Shown in pieces: positions 1-4,882 of a stretch of 6,037 bases of DNA. The position numbers and the translations under genes were made by a program. The DNA is from Actinomycetes bacterium (lineage in GTDB: Bacteria > Actinomycetota > Acidimicrobiia > Spongiisociales > UBA5794): NCBI GenBank assembly GCA_023336765.1, contig JAMBLL010000233.1, positions 1 through 6,037 of the forward strand, read 5' to 3'. The notes below the pieces were generated by a model. That model searched no databases. It saw nothing but the letters and a program-made list of their open reading frames with translations, and was not told the DNA's origin. How positions within the stretch are numbered: position 1 is the stretch's first letter; each line of letters opens with the position of its first letter.

Positions 1-10
1 GCACTCAGGA

Positions 11-29
11 TGGCTCCCAGGTAGAGCCA
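11..29 (-). terminator. Possible hairpin downstream of the nuclease gene
   Basis: TGGCTC at 11-16 pairs perfectly with GAGCCA at 24-29 around a 7-nt loop. A second small hairpin, GACC 31-34 with GGTC 40-43, overlaps the nuclease stop codon. The pair lies immediately 3' of the minus-strand nuclease gene, where a terminator would be expected. Neither hairpin is followed by a T-run on the minus strand, so it does not fit a classical intrinsic terminator. The role is inferred from position only. Confidence 0.3.
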
Positions 30-41
30 GGACCCTTTCGG

Positions 42-959
42 TCAATACCGATAGAACGTGACGATGTTCCCGTTCGGATCGAGCAGGAACGCCGTATCAC
101 CCGTGTTGTTCCAGACAGCTGATCCATTGCACCAGAACAGCATCTCGTCGCCGTCTGGCCCACAACCAGTGCTGATCCGTACGACCGTTTGAGGGGCTAT
201 GACGAAATCGTCAGCGAAGAAGTACCTGTGGCTGGACGATTCATCCTTGAGAACCCATCCCCGCATCGAGACATCGGCGAGGCCGGCGTTCACGATATCC
301 ACCCACTCACCTTCCAGATTGTCGGTGTCAGAGCCGGGGGGATCCGAGAGCACCTCGATGACTCGCAGATCTGCCCCCGTTGCGGGCCCGCATGCGTCTG
401 GTGCCCAGATGCCGATGACGTCGGCCTGAGCCGATTCCTGGGCGGCAGCGATGTCGGCCGCATACAGTGAATCAGGTGGGTAGTCACGTGCTTGTGCGTA
501 TCCACCGCGCACCATGATCTCGTTGACGAAGACCCCCCGGTCAAGCCACAGATATCGCAACAGTCGTCCATATTGATCTCTATCAGAGACATCGGAAGTC
601 ATAGTGATCACTTGGTCTGACAGCAGGGTCGCAAGGGCAACAGTCGCCTCCTCCGAATAACACTCGCCGGATTCGGAGGTGTTGATCCCTATCAGTCGCA
701 CGGTTTCGGAAGCACCGGAGAGCATCTCGATCTCAACCGTGTCTCCATCTGTGATCCTGGTGACCGTGGCCCGCTCAGACCCAGCAGGGGGTGCCAGAGT
801 TACCGTCACACCAGGTACGGTGTTGAACGGTGCCGTTGTGGAAATGGACTGTGCTGCTATGGATGTGGTCGTCGGGAGCGTTTCGTCACCTACCGCGGTG
901 AGCATCGCGACCACCAGGAATCCTGCCACGCCAGCAACGGCCCAGTACCACCTCTTCAT
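42..959 (-). CDS. Exported SNase-like nuclease with C-terminal lamin-tail domain
   Basis: A 305-residue protein that should cleave nucleic acid outside the cytoplasm. The start at 959 is chosen over an in-frame ATG at 1001 because a good Shine-Dalgarno (GGGAGGA, 968-974) precedes it and it places a basic-plus-hydrophobic export segment (MKRWYW, then residues 7-23) at the N-terminus. No lipobox cysteine is visible, so this is a signal peptide or an anchor. A Thr/Ser/Pro-rich linker (about 26-60) follows. The SNase domain spans about 64-190, with DGDTV at 71-75 and RLIGINTSE at 88-96. R88, E96 and R132 (YGRLLR) match the catalytic Arg35, Glu43 and Arg87 of staphylococcal nuclease, and D73 matches Asp21. 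N93 stands where the Asp40 metal ligand is. Residues about 198-305 form a lamin-tail (LTD) domain: GEWVDIVN, GWVLKDESSSHRY, VWNNTGDTAFLLD. LTDs in bacterial secreted nucleases are thought to help binding or localisation. The gene is transcribed divergently from the channel gene. Confidence 0.9.
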   Translation of the reverse strand: MKRWYWAVAGVAGFLVVAMLTAVGDETLPTTTSIAAQSISTTAPFNTVPGVTVTLAPPAGSERATVTRITDGDTVEIEMLSGASETVRLIGINTSESGECYSEEATVALATLLSDQVITMTSDVSDRDQYGRLLRYLWLDRGVFVNEIMVRGGYAQARDYPPDSLYAADIAAAQESAQADVIGIWAPDACGPATGADLRVIEVLSDPPGSDTDNLEGEWVDIVNAGLADVSMRGWVLKDESSSHRYFFADDFVIAPQTVVRISTGCGPDGDEMLFWCNGSAVWNNTGDTAFLLDPNGNIVTFYRY

Positions 960-967
960 CGTGCGGG

Positions 968-974
968 TCCTCCC
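968..974 (-). promoter_or_regulatory. Ribosome binding site deciding the nuclease start
   Basis: Read on the minus strand this is GGGAGGA, ending 8 nt before the ATG at 959. The alternative upstream ATG at 1001 has only a G-run with no AGG core in front of it. The signal therefore supports the shorter protein, which begins directly with the export segment. Confidence 0.7.
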
Positions 975-1076
975 GATCGCTGGCTGGCCACTGTCCGCCA
1001 TGCGACGGTACCCCCGAAATCGCCCAACTGATCAGCACCGATCCGTTGGCGACCGCAGCACTCCGCGCACTCGCCG

Positions 1077-1082
1077 TAACAT
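1077..1082 (+). promoter_or_regulatory. Candidate -10 box for leaderless transcription of the channel gene
   Basis: TAACAT fits the actinobacterial TANNNT -10 pattern. It ends 6 nt before the A of the channel ATG at 1089, the spacing at which transcription would start on the start codon itself. The channel gene has no recognisable Shine-Dalgarno, which agrees with a leaderless message. No convincing -35 box is visible at 16-19 nt spacing. The rest of the 129-bp divergent interval (960-1088) holds only an 8-bp palindrome, CTGATCAG at 1028-1035, as a possible operator. I found no clear -10/-35 pair for the nuclease gene. Confidence 0.35.
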
Positions 1083-1088
1083 GGTCTG

Positions 1089-1796
1089 ATGCCTTCAACC
1101 AGACGACCGTCCCGCAAAGCCAACCAGCAGGCAAGTGTCGGCGGATTCGCCCTTCTGATGGCGATCGTCGTAGTGATCATCGGCATCCTTGGGTTGGTCG
1201 GATTGCCGGATTCCTCGGATGACACGGGGATCCTGATGCGCATCGTGCTGACGGTTCTTGCAGGTGGCGTCCTGATGTCCACACTTCGTATCGCTCGGGT
1301 GTCCCTGCAACACCAACGGTGGTTCGCAATGGCAGTCAGCGGCCTCCTGATCGTGTCGATCATCGGAGTCATGCTCACCTCACATCCCATCTTCGGACAG
1401 GTCGTCTCCTTCCTGTGGGTACTGCTCGTCATCACCGCTCCCGTCCTCGTCCTGCGACAGGTCCTTGCAGCAGACAATGTCACCGTCCAGACGATTCTCG
1501 GCGCTATCACGGTGTATCTGCTCATCGGTGTATCGCTGGCTTTGGTAGCCATTGCGATGCAACAATCGGTCGGGTTCTTCGAGGAGGTGCCGCGTTCGAC
1601 GGCCTACGTCTACTTTGCGTTCGTCACCATCACAACGATCGGATACGGGGATCTTTCTCCGTATACAGACGGGGCTCGGATGGTATCTGTGGGATTCGCC
1701 GTTGCTGCCCAGATGTACCTTGTGATCGTGGTAGCACGCCTCGTGACCATCTGGAGGCCTCAGACCACGAAGCCCGATTCTGGGGGGAGCCAATGA
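1089..1796 (+). CDS. Six-helix potassium-channel-like protein (Ion_trans_2 pore)
   Basis: A 235-residue integral membrane protein expected to conduct K+ across the cytoplasmic membrane. The potassium selectivity filter is explicit: TTIGYGD at residues 182-188, preceded by a typical pore helix (YVYFAFVTI, 173-181). Hydrophobic segments lie at about 20-39, 48-68, 79-97, 102-123 and 134-157. The pore loop is at 170-192 and a last helix is at 198-220. This is the six-helix-plus-pore layout, but none of the first four helices carries the regularly spaced Arg/Lys of a voltage-sensing S4, so voltage gating is not supported. No cytoplasmic RCK/TrkA_N domain follows; the protein ends about 15 residues after the last helix. 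The N-terminus is basic (RRPSRK). The start lacks a Shine-Dalgarno and may be leaderless. The stop TGA (1794-1796) overlaps the P450 ATG, so the two genes are translationally coupled. Ion selectivity is well supported by the filter; physiological role is unknown. Confidence 0.88.
   Translation: MPSTRRPSRKANQQASVGGFALLMAIVVVIIGILGLVGLPDSSDDTGILMRIVLTVLAGGVLMSTLRIARVSLQHQRWFAMAVSGLLIVSIIGVMLTSHPIFGQVVSFLWVLLVITAPVLVLRQVLAADNVTVQTILGAITVYLLIGVSLALVAIAMQQSVGFFEEVPRSTAYVYFAFVTITTIGYGDLSPYTDGARMVSVGFAVAAQMYLVIVVARLVTIWRPQTTKPDSGGSQ
1782..1789 (+). promoter_or_regulatory. Ribosome binding site of the P450 gene, inside the channel gene
   Basis: GGGGGGAG lies 3 nt before the ATG at 1793, within the last codons of the channel gene. 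Together with the ATGA overlap (ATG 1793-1795, TGA 1794-1796) it fixes the P450 start. The reading frame stays open further upstream to 1319, but that stretch belongs to the channel gene in another frame. Confidence 0.6.
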
Positions 1797-3004
1797 TTCC
1801 CTTCAACGATGCTGCCTTCCTTCAGGATCCGTATCCCGTCCTCAATGCGGTGAGAGAAGAGACATCCATCTTCAGACAGGCCAAAGCAGCAGCAAGCCAC
1901 GAGATCTGGTTCCTTACCCGTCACGACGATATCCAGAAAGCACTGCGTGATCGCAGGCTCGGAAGGGTCTTCGAACACGTTTTGACGTACGAAGAAGTCG
2001 GCATGCTGGCACCAGATCCGGCACTCAAGCCATATCTCGATATCGAACGATTCTCGCTCCTCCAGATGGAACCGCCTGATCACACGAGGATTCGTTCACT
2101 TCTCTCGCGCGAGTTCACGCCGCGTCGTGTAGCGGCGCTCCAACCCCGGATGAACGAGATCGTGGCGGATCTCCTCGAGAGTGCGTCTCCCGGTGGACTC
2201 GACGTGATCTCAGACCTCGCACAACCTTTCTCGCTCCTGGTGATGTGCGAACTGATCGGGGCACCGTTCGAGGATCAGGGCATGCTGCTCGACTGGTCAC
2301 ATCGGATCGTCAAGATGTACGAACTCGATACAACACCTGAACAGGTCACCTCTGCGGTCGACGCCTCGGCGGAGTTCACGGTCTGGGCAAAGGACCTGAT
2401 CGCCACCCGCAGGGCCGATCCGAAGGATGATCTGGTCTCAGGCTTATGCACCGTCGAGACCGATGATGGCAAGCTGACAACCGACGAGATCGTGTCCACG
2501 ATCATCTTGCTGCTCAATGCTGGCCATGAGGCAACGGTCAACACGCTGGGGAACGGTCTGACCGCACTGCTCGACAAGCGGGACCAGTGGCTTCGCCTCA
2601 CGGATGGCGAGGTACCGTTCTCCGTTGCGGTCGAGGAGCTCTTCCGGTTCGATTCTCCGCTCCAACTCTTCGAACGGTGGGTACTCGTCGATGACTATGA
2701 GATCGCCGATACGCACATCCCAAAAGGAGACAAGATCGCGATGCTCTTCGGATCGGCGAATCGCGATCCGCGCAAGTGGGAGAAACCTGACCGATTCGAC
2801 ATATCGCGCGGCGATCCAACACACGTCACCTTCGGTTGGGGTTTGCACCACTGTATCGGTGCCCCTCTCGCCCGTCTTGAAGTGGCCTCTGTCCTCCAGG
2901 AACTCGCTACACGTTTTCCCGAGGCCCACCTCGTGTCACAACCGGTCCGCCACGAAACCTTCGTCATCCACGGATACGAGGCCGTCAACATCTCGCTGCG
3001 TTAG
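1793..3004 (+). CDS. Cytochrome P450 monooxygenase, soluble bacterial type
   Basis: A 403-residue protein, normal length for a soluble bacterial P450, with no membrane anchor. It should bind heme and use O2 plus electrons from a ferredoxin system to oxidise an organic substrate. The Cys-ligand loop is FGWGLHHCIG at residues 347-356, with C354 as the heme thiolate. The K-helix ExxR is E282-x-x-R285. The C-helix has PPDHTRIR at 94-101. NRDP (323-326) and KPDRFD (331-336) are the usual landmarks between K-helix and heme loop. The I-helix reads AGHEATVN at 243-250. Aligned on P450cam, A247 occupies the position of the conserved Thr252, the same substitution as Ala245 in P450eryF. No ferredoxin, reductase or biosynthetic cluster is present in the window, so the substrate is not inferable and I do not assign a CYP family. 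The gene overlaps the channel gene by 4 nt and is followed by the non-coding inverted-repeat region. Confidence 0.95.
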   Translation: MIPFNDAAFLQDPYPVLNAVREETSIFRQAKAAASHEIWFLTRHDDIQKALRDRRLGRVFEHVLTYEEVGMLAPDPALKPYLDIERFSLLQMEPPDHTRIRSLLSREFTPRRVAALQPRMNEIVADLLESASPGGLDVISDLAQPFSLLVMCELIGAPFEDQGMLLDWSHRIVKMYELDTTPEQVTSAVDASAEFTVWAKDLIATRRADPKDDLVSGLCTVETDDGKLTTDEIVSTIILLLNAGHEATVNTLGNGLTALLDKRDQWLRLTDGEVPFSVAVEELFRFDSPLQLFERWVLVDDYEIADTHIPKGDKIAMLFGSANRDPRKWEKPDRFDISRGDPTHVTFGWGLHHCIGAPLARLEVASVLQELATRFPEAHLVSQPVRHETFVIHGYEAVNISLR

Positions 3005-3055
3005 CGCACTTTGGAAATGGGCGGGATCGGTGGGTACCGGGGGATACGACAGGCA

Positions 3056-3086
3056 GTAGTACGTCGTACGTATCACGTAGTACGAC
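3056..3086 (+). repeat. Left inverted repeat of the element
   Basis: Begins GTAGTACGT and ends ACGTAGTACGAC. Both ends match the reverse complement of 3308-3338 exactly, over 9 and 12 bp respectively; the five mismatches are all in the middle (3065-3074). The arm is itself self-complementary: GTCGTAC at 3063-3069 pairs with GTACGAC at 3080-3086. GTAGTACG also occurs twice in direct orientation within it (3056 and 3077). Confidence 0.75.
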
Positions 3087-3095
3087 ATGCGATCA

Positions 3096-3155
3096 GGGGG
3101 TGGCTAGCGGATAACGGCGGTAGCTCGTCAACCGATCGCCGCTATCGGGTCCCCC
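3096..3155. other. Compound hairpin inside the element
   Basis: GGGGG at 3096-3100 pairs with CCCCC at 3151-3155. TAGCGG at 3105-3110 pairs with CCGCTA at 3139-3144, and CGGT at 3118-3121 pairs with ACCG at 3131-3134, leaving internal loops between. The pairings are nested and mutually compatible, so one 60-nt stem-loop can form on either strand. There is no T-run after it. Function is unknown. Confidence 0.45.
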
Positions 3156-3159
3156 TCTG

Positions 3160-3201
3160 TCTCGTACCTCGACATCTCCCAACAAGTGGAGGGAGACGAG
3201 A
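3160..3201. other. Second hairpin inside the element
   Basis: TCTCGT at 3160-3165 pairs with ACGAGA at 3196-3201. CTCCC at 3176-3180 pairs with GGGAG at 3191-3195, giving an 11-bp stem with a one-sided 10-nt bulge and a 10-nt loop. It directly follows the preceding hairpin, with 4 nt between them. Confidence 0.4.
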
Positions 3202-3268
3202 ATCCGGTTCTACTCCTCTCCCACCTTCTGGGGGAAGTGCCGAGCCGTCGATGGTCGTGCATCAGCAC

Positions 3269-3297
3269 AGCAATACACCACACAAGCAAGCAATACA
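3269..3297 (+). repeat. Direct repeat AGCAATACA, two copies 20 nt apart
   Basis: AGCAATACA occurs at 3269-3277 and again at 3289-3297, in an A/C-rich unstructured stretch near the right end of the element. Two 9-bp copies with a 20-nt period may be a small tandem-like duplication or chance in low-complexity sequence. Confidence 0.4.
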
Positions 3298-3307
3298 AGA
3301 CCTCCGA

Positions 3308-3338
3308 GTCGTACTACGTCGTTCATACTACGTACTAC
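3308..3338 (-). repeat. Right inverted repeat of the element
   Basis: This is the inverted partner of 3056-3086. On the plus strand it starts GTCGTACTACGT and ends ACGTACTAC. Its outer end lies 43 nt from the stop codon of the convergent TrmH gene, so any TrmH transcript reading through would include it. If the two arms pair in RNA, one central mismatch (3073 with 3321) becomes a U-G pair on the plus strand. Confidence 0.75.
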
Positions 3339-3381
3339 GGTCCGAAGCTGCACCCCATCCACATCCGAAGATCCAGTTCGC

Positions 3382-3987
3382 TCAGGCGTGTTGGAGTGCC
3401 CAGGCGTACATCGCGATCCCGGAGGCAACACCGACGTTGATCGAACGAGTCGATCCGTATTGGGTCACATGCAGGATTCGCCCACAGATCGTCTGCATCT
3501 CCTCTGACAGCCCTGGCCCCTCTTGACCGAAGGCGAGCACGCATCGGCGGGGGAGTGGTTCGGATTCGATCGGAGTCGACCCTGCAACGATATCGATGCC
3601 TACTATCGCCAGACGCTTGTCCGCAGCATATTGCGCGAAGTCGTCGACGGTGGGGTGGTGCTCGATGTGCTGGTAGCGGTCGGTCACCATTGCGCCCCTG
3701 CGGTTCCAACGACGTTTTCCGACGATGTGGACCGTATGCGCAAGGAAGGCATTGGCATTGCGCACAACGGTGCCGATGTTGAAGTCGTGCTGCCAGTTCT
3801 CGATCACCACGTGGAAGCCGTGGCGTCGCGTGTCGAGGTCTGCGATGATCGCGTCCTTGCTCCAGTACCGGTACTCATCGACCACATTGCGTGTGTCGCC
3901 GTTGGCAAGGAGGTCCCTGTCGTAACGTGCGTCCTGTGGCCAGGGGAGTGGGTGGGGGCCAACTCCTACTACCCGATCGTCAGTCAT
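3382..3987 (-). CDS. TrmH/SpoU-family RNA 2'-O-methyltransferase
   Basis: A 201-residue SPOUT-superfamily enzyme expected to methylate a ribose 2'-OH in tRNA or rRNA using S-adenosylmethionine. The three SpoU motifs are in order. Motif 1 is FNIGTVVRNANAF at 69-81, with N70 and the catalytic-type R76. Motif 2 is FGQEGPGLSEE at 153-163. Motif 3 is YGSTRSINVGVASGIAMYAW at 177-196, with S182 and N184; the third residue of the common SLNV is conservative (Ile). Motifs 2 and 3 form the trefoil knot that binds SAM. About 55 N-terminal residues precede the fold, including DEYRYWSKDAIIADLD, a form I associate with actinobacterial TrmH-like proteins. There is no separate RNA-binding domain. The start overlaps the end of the upstream dehydrogenase gene by 8 nt (3980-3987), with no strong Shine-Dalgarno, so translational coupling is likely. 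The RNA target (for example tRNA G18) cannot be assigned. Confidence 0.92.
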   Translation of the reverse strand: MTDDRVVGVGPHPLPWPQDARYDRDLLANGDTRNVVDEYRYWSKDAIIADLDTRRHGFHVVIENWQHDFNIGTVVRNANAFLAHTVHIVGKRRWNRRGAMVTDRYQHIEHHPTVDDFAQYAADKRLAIVGIDIVAGSTPIESEPLPRRCVLAFGQEGPGLSEEMQTICGRILHVTQYGSTRSINVGVASGIAMYAWALQHA

Positions 3988-4873
3988 GTGACCCGACTTC
4001 GACGCCTGACATCATCTCGAGGGCCTTCACCAGGGCGTGGTTCCCCTCCTCGCCGAGACCCTGGTTCTGAAGTGCCCGATACATCTGGTAGACGAGCGCC
4101 GTGCCAGGGATGGGTACACCAAGGTCGTTGGCCGCAGCGAGGACCAGACGCAGATCCTTCTGTTGAAGATCGATGGTGAACCCCGGAGACCAGTCTCTCT
4201 CGATCATCTGAGGGCCGCGGTTGGACAGCATCCAGGAACCAGCCGCACCGCCAGCCACTGCTGAGAGTGTGGCTTCCAGGTCGAGGCCGCCGGCTTGCGC
4301 GAGCAATAACGCCTCAGAAACGGCGAGTTGGTTCACAACGACGAGGATCTGGTTCACCGCCTTGACAAGCTGCCCTGCCCCCTGTGGACCAACATGGGTG
4401 ATCGTTGAACCGACAGCTTCGAGATACGGTGTCGATCGATCGATCTGGGAAACATCACCACCGATCATGATGCTCAGGGTGCCGTTCACAGCACCCTCGG
4501 AGCCGCCAGAGATCGGGGCATCGAGCCAGAACGCATCCAATTCGTTGACCCTCAGGGCGAGGTCCTTGGTCGCACCGGGGCTGATCGTCGAGTGGTCGAT
4601 GATGAGCGATCCTGGTGAGATGCCCGAACTCACACCGTTCGGGCCAAAGACCACGGCCTCCACATCCGCCGTGTCCGAGACACATAACATCACGATGTCA
4701 GCTTCCCTGGCTACATCGCCTGGCGAAGCAACCGCTCTGCCGCCAAGCGCCACAAGGTCATCCGCTTTTGACGCGGTCCGGTTCCAGACGACCGTGTCGA
4801 ATCCCTCTTTGATGAGATTCTGCGCCATCGCGTGTCCCATGATGCCGAGTCCGACGAATCCAATATCTGCCAT
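3980..4873 (-). CDS. NAD(P)H-dependent beta-hydroxyacid dehydrogenase (HIBADH/GarR/GLYR family)
   Basis: A 297-residue cytosolic dehydrogenase, standard length for the family, which interconverts small beta-hydroxyacids and their semialdehydes (3-hydroxyisobutyrate, tartronate semialdehyde, glyoxylate or succinic semialdehyde). The N-terminal Rossmann fold starts at once with GFVGLGIMG (5-13). The substrate loop is DAPISGGSEGAVNGTLSIM at 118-136. The catalytic signature GPQGAGQLVKAVN spans 162-174, with K171 as catalytic lysine and N174. A C-terminal KDL (239-241) completes the active site. After the second strand the cofactor loop reads WNRTASK (30-36). NRTxxK is the form linked to NADPH preference in GLYR-type reductases, whereas NAD-using 3-hydroxyisobutyrate dehydrogenases carry an acidic residue there. 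This points to a reductase in vivo, but the substrate is not fixed. The gene lies 6 nt after an MFS transporter gene and overlaps the TrmH gene by 8 nt. Confidence 0.93.
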   Translation of the reverse strand: MADIGFVGLGIMGHAMAQNLIKEGFDTVVWNRTASKADDLVALGGRAVASPGDVAREADIVMLCVSDTADVEAVVFGPNGVSSGISPGSLIIDHSTISPGATKDLALRVNELDAFWLDAPISGGSEGAVNGTLSIMIGGDVSQIDRSTPYLEAVGSTITHVGPQGAGQLVKAVNQILVVVNQLAVSEALLLAQAGGLDLEATLSAVAGGAAGSWMLSNRGPQMIERDWSPGFTIDLQQKDLRLVLAAANDLGVPIPGTALVYQMYRALQNQGLGEEGNHALVKALEMMSGVEVGSHD

Positions 4874-4877
4874 AGTG

Positions 4878-4882
4878 CCTCA
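4878..4882 (-). promoter_or_regulatory. Ribosome binding site overlapping the transporter stop codon
   Basis: On the minus strand the junction reads AAATGAGGCACTATG. The transporter stop TGA (4882-4880) shares bases with a GAGG Shine-Dalgarno (4881-4878), 4 nt before the dehydrogenase ATG at 4873. Terminating ribosomes would sit on the next initiation site, so the two proteins are probably translationally coupled. Confidence 0.55.

Larger units (their letters stand above)
3056..3338. repeat. Non-coding element bounded by 31-bp imperfect inverted repeats
   Basis: The 377-bp gap between the convergent P450 and TrmH genes (3005-3381) contains no credible gene. Most of it is this 283-bp block. 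Its two ends are inverted copies of each other (3056-3086 and 3308-3338), matching at 26 of 31 positions without gaps. Its interior has several further hairpins and a direct repeat. I see no clear target-site duplication just outside the ends. Candidate identities are a MITE-like non-autonomous element, a pair of REP-like palindromes, a bidirectional terminator for the convergent genes, or a structured RNA closed by a long terminal helix. The repeat structure is seen directly; the identity is undecided. Confidence 0.6.

Noticed and set aside
960..1001. Longer nuclease starting at the ATG at 1001
   Set aside because: No good ribosome site precedes it, and it would put 14 polar residues before the export segment. 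The ATG at 959 has GGGAGGA at proper spacing.
1028..1035. CTGATCAG palindrome in the divergent promoter interval as an operator
   Set aside because: A single 8-bp palindrome is too short to support an operator; mentioned only with the promoter entry.
1319..1792. In-frame extension of the P450 by 158 codons
   Set aside because: This stretch lies wholly inside the channel gene in another frame, its product looks unlike any domain, and the P450 has a ribosome site and ATGA start at 1793.
3101..3160. Possible tRNA or tRNA-like gene (GGTAGCTCG resembles a D-arm)
   Set aside because: No matching T-arm (GTTCRA), acceptor stem or anticodon arm can be placed at tRNA spacing.
3045..3338. CRISPR array or integron attC site
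   Set aside because: The repeats are inverted rather than regularly spaced direct repeats with spacers. No GTTRRRY/RYYYAAC core pair is present, and there are no cas or integrase genes in the window.
3011..3526. Small open frames across the P450-TrmH gap (3011-3526, 3186-3440 plus; 3210-3431 minus)
   Set aside because: Translations are Arg/Ser/His-rich without domains. They run through the inverted repeats and into the TrmH gene antisense, and none has a convincing ribosome site.
3523..4179. A 218-codon plus-strand frame over the TrmH and dehydrogenase genes
   Set aside because: It is antisense to two genes with intact family motifs; no independent support.
4434..4446. Short ATCG-type tandem repeat (GTCGATCGATCGATCTG)
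   Set aside because: It lies in the dehydrogenase coding sequence and translates sensibly; CGATC is common throughout the window.
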